Below, in pieces: positions 39,573-48,668 of a DNA stretch of 64,000 bases. Below the pieces are notes generated by a model. That model made no database searches. It was given only the letters and a program-made list of their open reading frames with translations, and had not been told where the DNA came from. Positions within the stretch are counted from its first letter, which is position 1, and the number at the start of each line of letters is the position of its first letter. The DNA comes from Bacteroidota bacterium (GTDB lineage: Bacteria; Bacteroidota; Bacteroidia; Bacteroidales; UBA10428): NCBI GenBank assembly GCA_016699695.1, contig CP065006.1, forward strand, positions 248,001 to 312,000, in the 5' to 3' direction. The translations under genes and the position numbers were made by a program.

Positions 39573-40625
39573 ATGCAAGAAAAACATATTCCGGAAGAAA
39601 CTAATCCGGCCCAATCGAACGAACCGATCGATTCGAGAAGGGAATTTCTGAAACGTTTTGGACTAGTGGGTGCAGCTGCAGCAGCTGGCACGGCGGCAAT
39701 TTACACAGGCTATGTCTTTGAAAAGAAAAAAGGCAAAGACGAATACATTACCGTGCTTACAGCCGACAATAAGCTGGTAAAAGTTCCCAAAGCACAGATC
39801 GAAGAAGTAACCATCGACAAAGCTTCATTGCAATCGCGCGGAAGAGTTGGTTTAGAAGGCCGACGCTTTGTAATGGTGATAGACCTTGCAAAATGCCGTA
39901 ATGCCCGGAAATGTATTGAATCGTGCCAGGAGGCTCATCACCTGCGGCCACATGAATACCATATCAATACACTCAAAATGCAGGACTCGCCAACTACGGC
40001 GCCCTATTTTATGCCCAAACCCTGCCAACATTGCGACAATCCGCCATGCGTATCGGTGTGCCCGGTAGACGCCACCTTTAAACGCCAGGATGGAATTGTG
40101 TTAATAGATAACCAACGTTGCATTGGTTGTCGTTTCTGCATGGCTGCCTGCCCCTACTCGGCCCGGATGTTCCATTGGGAAGAACCCCTGTTTACCGAAG
40201 AGGTCAACAAAAAATCGCTCGAATACGAAGAATTGGTAAAGAAAGGAGCGGGTAACACCGACCTGGCGCAACTTCTGAAAAAAGAAATTACTTATGATGT
40301 AGAGCTTAATACCCCTCAGAAAAAGGGAACCATATCCAAATGTCTCTTTAGTGCCGACAGGTTGCGCGAAAATAAATTACCCTATTGCGTATCGGCCTGC
40401 CCCAATGGAGTATTTTACTTTGGCGACGAGAACGAAGATGCTGTAACCAATGGTACCACCAAAGAAACTTTTGTACTTAGCAGCCTACTGAAAGACAATG
40501 CCGGATATCGCCTGATGGAAGAACTGGGCACCAAACCCAGAATATATTACCTGCCTCCAAAAAACAGGTTGTTTGACGTGCCCGAAGAAGACGTAAATGC
40601 AATTATACCAGATCCTCACGCTTAA
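39573..40625 (+). CDS. Tat-exported ferredoxin-like FeS protein with four cluster motifs
   Basis: A 350-residue electron-transfer subunit. The twin-arginine motif SRREFLKRFGLVG (residues 21-33) marks export of the folded protein. Cluster motifs: C108-x2-A111-x2-C114-x3-C118; C151-x2-C154-x4-C159-x3-C163; C183-x2-C186-x2-C189-x3-C193; C257-x2-S260-x11-C272-x3-C276. The usual Cys at 111 and 260 are missing, so two of the four clusters have three cysteine ligands and could be [3Fe-4S]. It belongs with the DmsB/PsrB/ActB C-terminal class. No molybdopterin subunit is present. The NrfD partner starts 12 bp later, so the pair probably takes electrons from menaquinol. Confidence 0.85.
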   Translation: MQEKHIPEETNPAQSNEPIDSRREFLKRFGLVGAAAAAGTAAIYTGYVFEKKKGKDEYITVLTADNKLVKVPKAQIEEVTIDKASLQSRGRVGLEGRRFVMVIDLAKCRNARKCIESCQEAHHLRPHEYHINTLKMQDSPTTAPYFMPKPCQHCDNPPCVSVCPVDATFKRQDGIVLIDNQRCIGCRFCMAACPYSARMFHWEEPLFTEEVNKKSLEYEELVKKGAGNTDLAQLLKKEITYDVELNTPQKKGTISKCLFSADRLRENKLPYCVSACPNGVFYFGDENEDAVTNGTTKETFVLSSLLKDNAGYRLMEELGTKPRIYYLPPKNRLFDVPEEDVNAIIPDPHA

Positions 40626-40637
40626 AGATAAACACCT

Positions 40638-41975
40638 ATGACGAAACATAATCCTGCTTTCGATCCCAGGAACCCACGTATCGACCAGATTGCCAATGAT
40701 GTACTCAAACCTGTGGGACTAAACTCGAAATTTCATGCCTGGATGGGTTTTTTAAGCATTATACTCATTGCCTGTATTTATGCCTACATCATTCAGATCG
40801 ACAAAGGTTTAATTGTTACCGGCCTGCGCGATTATGTCAGCTGGGGCATGTACATCTCGAACTTTGTATTTTTTGTAGCTACCAGCTTGGTAGGAATGTT
40901 GATTACCGCAGTGCTTGGACTTATGGGTTATGAATGGCAAAAACCTATTGCCCGCATTGCTGAGATTATTGCTGTAGCCTTTGCTGCCGTAGCCGGACTG
41001 GTTATTGTAAGCGATATGGGACGCCCCGAAAGATTGGCCTATGTCTTTATTCATGCAAGGGTTCAGTCGCCCATTCTGTGGGATGTTACTGTGGTAACAA
41101 CTTATCTGGTAATCAGCTTTCTTCTGTACCTTCTGCCCATGATTCCCGATCTGGCTATCAGCAAAGGTCGTTTGGGCAACCAACCCAAATGGATGGTAAA
41201 ATTGTACGAGATATTGTCCTTTAACTGGACGCATCATCCGGAACAATACAAGATTCTTTTTAAATCCTTGCGAATATTAATGATTCTGGTAATTCCGACT
41301 GCATTTGCCATTCACACCGTCACTTCCTGGCTATTTGCAGTAACACCCCGAAGTGGCTGGGACAGCACCATCTTTGGACCCTACTTCCTTACAGGTGCCT
41401 TTGTTGCAGGATCTGCAGCCCTGGTTATTGCCATGTTTTTCTTCCGTAACAATTACAAGCTTCATCAATACATCGAAGAGATTCATTTTGATAAAATGGG
41501 TAAACTTCTGGTGCTAACCTCAATTGTATATCTCTATTTTAATATCAACGAATTTCTCGTGCCTGCCTACAAAATGAAAGCTGCAGATAGCATACACCTT
41601 CATGAACTGTTTTCAGGCCATTATGCTTTTCTATTTTGGATGGTTCAGCTGGGTGGCTTAATTATCCCCATTATCTTGTTGCTGTTCAAAAAATTTCGTA
41701 AACCATTCCCGATTACAATTATTGCTGTGATTGTGTTACTAGCTGCCTGGTTTAAACGTTTTCTGATTGTAGTGCCCACCATGGCCCATCCTTACCTTCC
41801 AAAGCAATATGTTCCGCAGGAATGGATGGTTTACAAACCAACCCTGATAGAAACGGCCGTAACGGTTGGTGCCATCGTGTTGGTGGTGATGATAATTACT
41901 GTGTTGGCCAAAGTTTTTCCGGTAGTTTCAATTTGGGAGCTGGCAGAGGAGAAACACAAGAAAAGTGACGAATAA
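40638..41975 (+). CDS. NrfD/PsrC-type quinol-interacting membrane subunit
   Basis: A 445-residue protein with about ten membrane helices (for example WMGFLSIILIACIYAYII, YISNFVFFVATSLVGMLI, ILMILVIPTAFAIHTVTSWL). Family marks are DYVSWGMYISNF near residue 65, SDMGRPERL, and AVTPRSGWDSTIFGPYFLTGAFVAGSA, split here as AVTPRSGWDSTIFGPYF and LTGAFVAGSA. NrfD-like subunits anchor FeS proteins and bind quinone; the closest style is ActC/ActF of alternative complex III or PsrC. It lies between the FeS and cytochrome c genes with 12-bp gaps, all in one operon. Confidence 0.88.
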   Translation: MTKHNPAFDPRNPRIDQIANDVLKPVGLNSKFHAWMGFLSIILIACIYAYIIQIDKGLIVTGLRDYVSWGMYISNFVFFVATSLVGMLITAVLGLMGYEWQKPIARIAEIIAVAFAAVAGLVIVSDMGRPERLAYVFIHARVQSPILWDVTVVTTYLVISFLLYLLPMIPDLAISKGRLGNQPKWMVKLYEILSFNWTHHPEQYKILFKSLRILMILVIPTAFAIHTVTSWLFAVTPRSGWDSTIFGPYFLTGAFVAGSAALVIAMFFFRNNYKLHQYIEEIHFDKMGKLLVLTSIVYLYFNINEFLVPAYKMKAADSIHLHELFSGHYAFLFWMVQLGGLIIPIILLLFKKFRKPFPITIIAVIVLLAAWFKRFLIVVPTMAHPYLPKQYVPQEWMVYKPTLIETAVTVGAIVLVVMIITVLAKVFPVVSIWELAEEKHKKSDE

Positions 41976-41987
41976 AACCTTACAAAA

Positions 41988-42884
41988 ATGCAAATAAAGT
42001 ATACTATAATCTTTTCATTCGCAGCATTGGCTTTCTGCCAACTAAATGCACAGGAAATCTGGGAAGTTCCTGCCGATCAGGCTACCAAACTAAGTCCTTT
42101 TGAGTTTAGTGCCGAATCGCAAAAAGCAGGTTCAGAAATTTATACCATCAATTGTGCATCCTGCCATGGTATACCGGGTAAGGCAAATGCAGTAGCTCTC
42201 GTCCCCCCTCCCGGCGATCCTGCTGCAAAGAAATTTCAGGCTAACACCGATGGAGCGATGTACTACAAAATACGCGAAGGCAGAGGCGCTATGCCATCAT
42301 TCAAAAACACACTCACTCCAGACCAGATCTGGAATGTGATTTCGTACCTGCGCACCTATAATAAAAGCTATGTGCAACAGGTTGCAAAAGAAATTCAAAG
42401 GGGTGCTTACGAGGGCGATATCGAACTGACGCTTTCCCACCTGGCAGAAAAAGGCCTTATTGAAGCCCGTCTGGTTGGAATTAAAGATAGCATTCGCGAA
42501 TCCATTGGAGGCGCGGCTATTCAAATGATTGCAGTTCGGATGTTTGGCAACCTTCCGCTCGAAGAAGAAAAAATAACCAACGAAATGGGACTGGCATATT
42601 TTAAAGTGCCTGAAAAAATGCCTGCTGATACACAGGGTAATTTGAATCTGATAGCCCGCTTGAGCGACCAGGAAGCCTTTGGTCAAATAGAAAGCAAGAT
42701 TGCTATTCAAACCGGAAAACCAACCACAGCACCAAGCCTCAGGGCCGAAAGAGCCATGTGGAATACCATGGCCATGGCCCCGCTTTGGCTCCTGTTCACC
42801 TATGCCATTGGAGTGCTCGCTGCCTGGGGAACCATTTTTTACATCCTGCTTCAACTTAAAAAGATATTCTTTTTGGGTAAGTAA
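41988..42884 (+). CDS. Membrane-anchored monoheme cytochrome c
   Basis: A 298-residue cytochrome. A signal peptide (about 1-21) leads a class I cytochrome c domain with heme site CASCHG (residues about 56-61) and axial Met in GRGAMPSFKNTL. A helical insert follows (about 130-260), and a C-terminal membrane helix (APLWLLFTYAIGVLAAWG) anchors it. It is well placed to pass electrons from the FeS/NrfD pair to the cytochrome c domain of oxidase subunit II. The middle region, about 130 residues without heme sites, has no family I recognise. Confidence 0.85.
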   Translation: MQIKYTIIFSFAALAFCQLNAQEIWEVPADQATKLSPFEFSAESQKAGSEIYTINCASCHGIPGKANAVALVPPPGDPAAKKFQANTDGAMYYKIREGRGAMPSFKNTLTPDQIWNVISYLRTYNKSYVQQVAKEIQRGAYEGDIELTLSHLAEKGLIEARLVGIKDSIRESIGGAAIQMIAVRMFGNLPLEEEKITNEMGLAYFKVPEKMPADTQGNLNLIARLSDQEAFGQIESKIAIQTGKPTTAPSLRAERAMWNTMAMAPLWLLFTYAIGVLAAWGTIFYILLQLKKIFFLGK

Positions 42885-42899
42885 TTTGAACAAAAAAAC

Positions 42900-43703
42900 A
42901 TGAAAACACTTCTTACTGGTATGAATCGACAAAAGCTCTTGTTACTTCTATTTTTATTCACTTTTACCACGCATTGCTTTACGCAGACAATGCCTAACCA
43001 GGATGAAACAATAGGTATTGACGAAAAATTGGGAGATACTTTGCCCTTGGATTTAACCTTTGTCAATGAGCAAAATGACACCGTAAGTTTAAGGCAACTG
43101 ATCGATAAACCTACCATACTTTCGTTTGTTTATTTCGACTGTCCCGGATTATGCAGCCCTTTGTTAAACGGTGTATCCGAACTGGTTACTCACCTCGACC
43201 TGGTGCTGGGAAAAGATTATGAAATTATTACCATCAGCTTCAACACCAAAGACAATCCGGAAAAAGCACAGATTAAAAAGAAAAACTTTGTACAGAAAAT
43301 AGGTGCCGAAAACCAGCTTCATTGGCACTATCTTACCGGTTCCGATGAGAATATACAAGCCATCACCAAGGCTGTTGGATATAAATTTAAACCACAAGGG
43401 TTAGACTTTTCGCATCCTTCGGCTATAATTATGGTGAGCCCCCAGGGGAAAATTACAAGGTACCTTTATGGATTGAACTACCTGCCTTTCGATGTTAAAA
43501 TGGCCACAATTGAGGCTCAGAAAGGCTTACCACAGGCTTCTATCAATAAATTTTTAGAAGTTTGCTTTGCTTACGACCCACAAGGCCGTACCTATACCTT
43601 GCAGGTAACCAGAATTGTGGGCATACTTTCTATCGCCATAGCCCTCATTCTGATTACTACTTTGTTAATTAAAGGAAGAAGAAAAACTATAAAAACTGAA
43701 TAA
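42900..43703 (+). CDS. SCO1/SenC-type copper chaperone
   Basis: A 267-residue thioredoxin-fold protein of the SCO family, which helps load the CuA site of oxidase subunit II. The copper motif CPGLC is in FDCPGLCSPLLNG and the distal His is in FSHPSAIIMV. There is an N-terminal signal sequence (the real start may be the second Met at 42921) and a C-terminal membrane helix (IVGILSIAIALILITTLLI). It precedes the oxidase subunit I gene by 2 bp, which fits its role. Confidence 0.9.
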   Translation: MKTLLTGMNRQKLLLLLFLFTFTTHCFTQTMPNQDETIGIDEKLGDTLPLDLTFVNEQNDTVSLRQLIDKPTILSFVYFDCPGLCSPLLNGVSELVTHLDLVLGKDYEIITISFNTKDNPEKAQIKKKNFVQKIGAENQLHWHYLTGSDENIQAITKAVGYKFKPQGLDFSHPSAIIMVSPQGKITRYLYGLNYLPFDVKMATIEAQKGLPQASINKFLEVCFAYDPQGRTYTLQVTRIVGILSIAIALILITTLLIKGRRKTIKTE

Positions 43704-43705
43704 AC

Positions 43706-45328
43706 ATGGGGAATGAAAACAAATATACACATGTAAGCTACCTCGAACATCAGGGACGTTTTAAGGGTATTATGTCGTGGCTTACCTCCACCGACCATAA
43801 AAAAATTGGCCTGATGTACCTTTATGCCATTGTGGTATTTTTTCTGGCAGCTGCTGTATTAGGATTACTCATGCGCATCGAAAAAATGAACCCGGGTGCG
43901 GACATTATGGATGCTCAAACCTACAATGGAATTTTTACCCTGCACGGGGTGATTATGATATTTATTGTGGTAATACCGGGAATAGCGGCCGTGTTTGGTA
44001 ATTTTTTCCTGCCCATAATGATTGGGGCCAAAGACGTGGCTTTTCCGAAACTAAATCTATTTTCATGGTATGTCTACATTACAGGTGCCATTTTAGGTGT
44101 GTTATCGCAATTTGCAGGAGATGGACCTCCCGATACCGGCTGGACCTTTTATGTTCCCTACAGTGCCGATTCGAACACCAATGTGATATTTGCGCTCACC
44201 GCGGCATTTGTGCTTGGGTTTTCGTCGATATTAACCGGACTTAACTTTATTGTCACCATTCACCGGCTCAGGGCACCCGGCATGAGCTGGTTCAAGATGC
44301 CTCTTTTTCCATGGTCGCTCTATGCTACGGCCTGGATTCAACTTTTGGCAACACCCATTGTAGGCATTACTTTGTTAATGGTCATTGCCGAAAGGGTATT
44401 GCACATTGGTTTTTTCGACCCGGCATTGGGTGGCGACCCTTTGTTGTTTCAGCATTTGTTCTGGATTTATTCGCACCCGGCGGTATATGTAATGATTTTA
44501 CCTGCCATGGGAGTTGTCACTGAGATATTTCCAACTTTCAGCCAAAAGCCTGTTTTTGGATATGGAGCCATTGCCATTTCAAGTCTGGCCATTGCCTTTG
44601 TGGGATATTTCGTTTGGGGACATCATATGTTTACCACTGGAATCAGCTACTGGTCGCGATGGTTCTTTTCTTTCTTAACCTTTATTGTGGCCGTGCCCAG
44701 TGCCATAAAAGTATTCAATTGGATTTCGACTATGTATGGCGGATCAATCGATTTAAAACCTCCTCTCTTGTATGCTATCTCATTTATTTTCCTTTTCCTT
44801 ATCGGAGGTTTTACAGGACTTACACTCGGAGCGTTGGCTACCAACGTGCACCTGCACGATACAGATTTTGTGGTAGCTCACTTTCATTATATTATTTTTG
44901 GCGGAATGGGATTTGCCTTTTTTGCTGCCATGCACTATTGGTACCCTAAAATATATGGACGCATGTATAGCGATAAACTGGCCTATATTGCCTGGGGAAT
45001 TTTATTCGTTGGATTCAACCTACTTTATTTCCCCTTGTTTATCATTGGCATTCAAGGTATGCCGCGCAGGTATTTCGATTATCTGCCCGAATTTCACACC
45101 GGACAAATGATTTCGAGCATTGGCGCCTATATTCTGTTTACTGGTCTGATACTTATGATAGGAAACCTGATTTATCATCGTCGCCGCGGAGCTGTAGCCC
45201 CTTCCAATCCATGGAACGGAGTAACATTGGAATGGCAGATCGAATCGCCACCCACCCACGAAAACTTCGACGAAATTCCGGTGATCAAACACCCGCCTTA
45301 TCTGTTCAAAAAAAACGATACTAATTAA
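43706..45328 (+). CDS. ctaD: Cytochrome c oxidase subunit I (A2-type, caa3)
   Basis: A 540-residue 12-helix heme-copper oxidase core, holding heme a, heme a3 and CuB. Heme and copper ligands lie in FTLHGVIMIF, YSHPAVYVMILPAMG (CuB His and the cross-linked Tyr), GHHMFTTG (two CuB His) and DFVVAHFHYI (heme His). The segment YSHPAV, with Tyr-Ser before the His in place of the HPEV glutamate, is the mark of A2-type oxidases such as the Rhodothermus and Thermus caa3 enzymes. It lies 2 bp after the SCO gene. It reduces oxygen and pumps protons. Confidence 0.95.
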   Translation: MGNENKYTHVSYLEHQGRFKGIMSWLTSTDHKKIGLMYLYAIVVFFLAAAVLGLLMRIEKMNPGADIMDAQTYNGIFTLHGVIMIFIVVIPGIAAVFGNFFLPIMIGAKDVAFPKLNLFSWYVYITGAILGVLSQFAGDGPPDTGWTFYVPYSADSNTNVIFALTAAFVLGFSSILTGLNFIVTIHRLRAPGMSWFKMPLFPWSLYATAWIQLLATPIVGITLLMVIAERVLHIGFFDPALGGDPLLFQHLFWIYSHPAVYVMILPAMGVVTEIFPTFSQKPVFGYGAIAISSLAIAFVGYFVWGHHMFTTGISYWSRWFFSFLTFIVAVPSAIKVFNWISTMYGGSIDLKPPLLYAISFIFLFLIGGFTGLTLGALATNVHLHDTDFVVAHFHYIIFGGMGFAFFAAMHYWYPKIYGRMYSDKLAYIAWGILFVGFNLLYFPLFIIGIQGMPRRYFDYLPEFHTGQMISSIGAYILFTGLILMIGNLIYHRRRGAVAPSNPWNGVTLEWQIESPPTHENFDEIPVIKHPPYLFKKNDTN

Positions 45329-45340
45329 TCCCCGTTGGGT

Positions 45341-45955
45341 ATGACAAATCATTCTGGACACCCTCACCAAATCGACAGCGAAACCGGTAAAATGGGAATG
45401 TGGTTATTCCTTTTTACAGAGTTGTTTCTATTTGGTGGCTTATTTCTGGCCTATGCTGTTTTGCGTATTCAGCATGCCGAAGGTTTTCATCGTGCAGCGC
45501 AAGAACTGGATATTTTTATTGGAACCCTCAACACGGTAGTGCTTCTTGTAAGCAGTATGACTGTAGCCATGTCGATTACTGCATTGCAAAAAGGAAATAA
45601 GAATTTGTCCATTGGACTTATTCTAATTACTGTTTTGCTGGCAGGTGTGTTTATGGTAAATAAGTACTTCGAATGGTCGCATAAATTCGAACATCACCTG
45701 TGGCCAGGCTCAGAAGTTTACCTAAATCTCGACCGTACAGAAATAACCTTTTATGGGCTTTATTATATGATGACAGGTTTACATGCCTTGCACGTGTTTA
45801 TTGGTGCCATTTTGCTAATTGTTACAGTATTCAGAATTAAAGCCGGTGTGCAACATGCGGGACATTATGTGCTGCTCGAGAACAGTGCTTTGTACTGGCA
45901 CCTTGTGGATTTAATCTGGATTTTCCTGTTCCCTTTATTGTACCTGATAACCTAA
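45341..45955 (+). CDS. ctaE: Cytochrome c oxidase subunit III
   Basis: A 204-residue five-helix subunit. Family features: [19 protein letters not shown] near the start, with the conserved FxxE segment, the helix [17 protein letters not shown], and the C-terminal [20 protein letters not shown]. It supports the oxidase core and its proton uptake. ATG 45341 (MTNHSGHP) is used; an in-frame TTG at 45335 is less likely. It starts 12 bp after subunit I. Confidence 0.92.
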   Translation: MTNHSGHPHQIDSETGKMGMWLFLFTELFLFGGLFLAYAVLRIQHAEGFHRAAQELDIFIGTLNTVVLLVSSMTVAMSITALQKGNKNLSIGLILITVLLAGVFMVNKYFEWSHKFEHHLWPGSEVYLNLDRTEITFYGLYYMMTGLHALHVFIGAILLIVTVFRIKAGVQHAGHYVLLENSALYWHLVDLIWIFLFPLLYLIT

Positions 45956-45962
45956 GATAACT

Positions 45963-46250
45963 ATGGAAAACAACGAAAAACATCATATTTCGAGCTATAC
46001 TTCACATGCACTAGTTTTAATAGCATTGTTGGTTTTAACATTCATTACCGTGTATATTTCCAAATTTCATTTTGGTGTCTTTTCGGTAGGAGTAGCTTTA
46101 TTGGTGGCCAGTGTGAAGGCCACAACTGTTTTAACCTGGTTTATGCACCTCAAATTCGAAAGCAAATTTACTAAATGGATGGTTGGAGGGGTTTTTATCC
46201 TCTTTGCATTGGTTGTTATAATTACCTTTATTGATTATTTGCTGCGATAA
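45963..46250 (+). CDS. ctaF: Cytochrome c oxidase subunit IV
   Basis: A 95-residue three-helix protein of the prokaryotic oxidase subunit IV family: ALVLIALLVLTFITVYISKF, VGVALLVASVKATTVLTWFM with the MHLKFE turn, and WMVGGVFILFALVVIITFI. It lies 7 bp after subunit III. Such small subunits stabilise caa3-type complexes. Confidence 0.88.
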   Translation: MENNEKHHISSYTSHALVLIALLVLTFITVYISKFHFGVFSVGVALLVASVKATTVLTWFMHLKFESKFTKWMVGGVFILFALVVIITFIDYLLR

Positions 46251-46321
46251 AGCCTTATTTTGACACCAAACTTTGGTAAATAAAATATTTCAATCTGAAA
46301 AATTAAAACCGATACAAACTT

Positions 46322-47248
46322 ATGTTTAACGGAGCATCAAACTTAGCAGAAGGAGTCGATAAGGCCTTTGTATTTATTTTTGCTACTGCCTTTGTATTTA
46401 TTGTTGGCATTACCGCCTTTATGATTTGGACAGTGATTAAATATCGCCGGTCGAAAGGTAAAGAAGCTGCTCAATTTACAGGCAGCGTGAAGCTTGAGAT
46501 TATCTGGACTGTTGTTCCATCTATTCTGGTGCTCATCATGTTCTGGTATGGCTGGATGGGATTTAGGGAGATGCGCAGGGTACCCAAAGATGCATTGAAA
46601 ATAACTGCCATCGGCCGCATGTGGGAATGGGAATTCGATTACGGCGATGGAAAAATCTCGAAAAAACTGGTGATACCCGTTAACCAGCCTATCAGGCTCG
46701 ATTTGGTATCGAAAGATGTTAACCATAGCTTGTTTATTCCTGCTTTTCGGGTAAAAGAAGATGTGGTGCCCGGGTACAACAATTTTCTTTGGTTTACCCC
46801 CACCTACATGGGAACCTATGACGTTTTCTGCACCGAATATTGCGGGTTGCTACACTCTGCCATGATATCGACCACCGAAGTAGTATCGAAAGAAGAATTC
46901 GATACCTGGCTGGCCAATCTCGAAGCCACTGGCGATAAACCCGATCATCCGGGGCTCGCTGTTTTAAAAGCCAATGCCTGTCTCGCCTGCCATTCTATCG
47001 AAGGAGCCAAGCTGGTTGGGCCAGCCTTTAATGGCACATTTGGAACCATAAGAACAGTAACCGATGCACAAGGTAAAACAAGAAATCTGCTGATTGATGC
47101 GGCTTATATAAAACGATCGATTTATGAACCTAATACCGAAGTTGTCGATGGTTATGCCAAAGGACTGATGCAGGCTTATGATCAAACTATTTCGGAAGAA
47201 CAAGTGCAACAAATTGTAGAATACCTCGAAACGATTAAGCAAAATTAG
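46322..47248 (+). CDS. ctaC: Cytochrome c oxidase subunit II with fused cytochrome c (caa3)
   Basis: A 308-residue subunit. Two N-terminal helices (about 15-40 and 60-80) lead the cupredoxin domain with the CuA ligands: His in VNHSLFIPAF and CTEYCGLLHSAM (two Cys, His, Met). A fused C-terminal cytochrome c follows, with heme site CLACHS and axial Met in YAKGLMQAYD. This makes the enzyme a caa3 oxidase that can take electrons from a membrane cytochrome directly. The gene sits after subunits I, III and IV, an order less common than II-I-III-IV, and 71 bp separates it from subunit IV. Confidence 0.93.
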   Translation: MFNGASNLAEGVDKAFVFIFATAFVFIVGITAFMIWTVIKYRRSKGKEAAQFTGSVKLEIIWTVVPSILVLIMFWYGWMGFREMRRVPKDALKITAIGRMWEWEFDYGDGKISKKLVIPVNQPIRLDLVSKDVNHSLFIPAFRVKEDVVPGYNNFLWFTPTYMGTYDVFCTEYCGLLHSAMISTTEVVSKEEFDTWLANLEATGDKPDHPGLAVLKANACLACHSIEGAKLVGPAFNGTFGTIRTVTDAQGKTRNLLIDAAYIKRSIYEPNTEVVDGYAKGLMQAYDQTISEEQVQQIVEYLETIKQN

Positions 47249-47307
47249 GTCTTTATTTACATTGCATTGCCTGCACTTACTAAGAAGAAGAAAACAGGAT
47301 TAAAACC

Positions 47308-48177
47308 TTGAATACGAAAATAAATTCCATTTTTAGTATCTATAAAAAACTTGCAAAGCATCGTTTGTCGCTACTCGTAAGTTTTTCTGCCATGGTGGGT
47401 TACCTGGTAGCACCGGGCCGATCGATTGGGGAATTGTTCTGTCTATTCTGGGGAGTTTATTTTCTTTCGGCAGGAGCCTCGGCACTCAACCAATACCAGG
47501 AGCGCAATTACGATGCCCGAATGGAACGTACCCGAACACGTCCAATTCCTTCGGGTGAATTATCGGCAAACAAAGCGCTTTTTATTGCCCTTGTTCTGAT
47601 GGTTTTAGGGGCAACTCTTTTAGGATTTAACTCGCCACTTGCCAGCATGCTTGGCCTTTTGAATGTGGTAATTTACAATTTTATCTATACACCCCTAAAA
47701 GTAAAAACCCTCTTTTCTATTTTTCCGGGAGCATTGGTAGGAGCTATTCCTCCAATGATAGGCTGGGTATCGGCTGGCGCAGCTCTTTCAAACCCTGGCT
47801 TGCTTTTTATTGCTTTGTTTATGTTTTTCTGGCAATTGCCCCATTTTTGGCTGTTGCTCATTAAATTCGGTAAAGAATATGAAAAGGCCGGATTTTCAAG
47901 TATTTCCGTTTTTTTCACTAACAGACAGATCAGACATATTGTATTTTTCTGGGCGGGTGTTACAAGCATGTTTTTGTTTTTCTTTCCTTTATTTGGAATT
48001 CAACTCCCCTATTTCCTGGCTATCTTACTTATTCTGCTCAACATTTATTTTATATTCCGGTTTTTCAAACTTGTGTATGCCAAAGATGAACAGCATGCCT
48101 TGCGCAGTGCCTTTATCCTGATCAATTCCTATCTTATGATTGCCTTGATTATATTGGTAATAAACAGCTTTCTCTAG
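47308..48177 (+). CDS. ctaB: Protoheme IX farnesyltransferase (heme O synthase)
   Basis: CtaB/CyoE adds a farnesyl group to heme b, making heme o, the precursor of heme a for the oxidase. The 289-residue polytopic protein has the UbiA-type motif NQYQERNYDARMERTRTRP, with the substrate-binding NxxxD-like block, and GAIPPMIGW. The only plausible start is TTG 47308; the first in-frame ATG would lose the first helix. No heme A synthase (CtaA) is in the window. It is the last gene of the operon and ends 21 bp before the disrupted TPR gene on the other strand. Confidence 0.92.
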   Translation: MNTKINSIFSIYKKLAKHRLSLLVSFSAMVGYLVAPGRSIGELFCLFWGVYFLSAGASALNQYQERNYDARMERTRTRPIPSGELSANKALFIALVLMVLGATLLGFNSPLASMLGLLNVVIYNFIYTPLKVKTLFSIFPGALVGAIPPMIGWVSAGAALSNPGLLFIALFMFFWQLPHFWLLLIKFGKEYEKAGFSSISVFFTNRQIRHIVFFWAGVTSMFLFFFPLFGIQLPYFLAILLILLNIYFIFRFFKLVYAKDEQHALRSAFILINSYLMIALIILVINSFL

Positions 48178-48198
48178 CGAGATTTCACCAATTTGTTT

Positions 48199-48664
48199 TT
48201 AGTACTGATCGCGGCAAAATTCATCGAAATAAGCTTTCGCTTCGTTATCTCCTAGCTGGCTGGCCTTTTGCAAATCCTGGCAACCTTCCTGGTAAAGATC
48301 GATGTAGAAATGGGACAAAGCCCTGTTGAAATAATAATTCGCATTGCTCTTTTCCTGTTCAATTGCAAGCGAAAAATACTTAATGGCCGAAACAAAATCG
48401 GTAAGCATGAAATAGGCATTGCCTAAATCATAAAGCAGCCCGGGATTGTTGTTATCAATTTTTAATGCCTCGTTGTAATCGTTGATGGCGCTCTCGTAAT
48501 TGGCCAGATTAAAATAAGCACTTCCCCTAGCTTGGAAAGCTTCTGTAAAGCTACGATCAAGACTAATAACTTTGGTAAAATCGACTATAGCTTTTTCGTA
48601 CTCGCCTGTTTCGTAATATGCATTTGCCCTATTAAACAAAGCATCGAAATGGTTCGATTTACTT
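48199..48664 (-). pseudogene. 3' part of a TPR protein gene cut by the composite element
   Basis: The fragment codes the C-terminal 155 residues of a small TPR protein (YYETGEYEKAIVDFTKVISL, YFNLANYESAINDYNEALKI, YFMLTDFVSAIKYFSLAIEQ). Its 5' part lies 13 kb away at 61769-62015. When the element and one TTAA are removed, the frame reads through ADYSTVI-KSKSNHFDALFN without a gap and the whole gene has 238 codons. A TTG at 48639 could allow the fragment to be translated alone, but it would lack a signal peptide and the first TPR. Confidence 0.9.
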
Positions 48665-48668
48665 TTAA

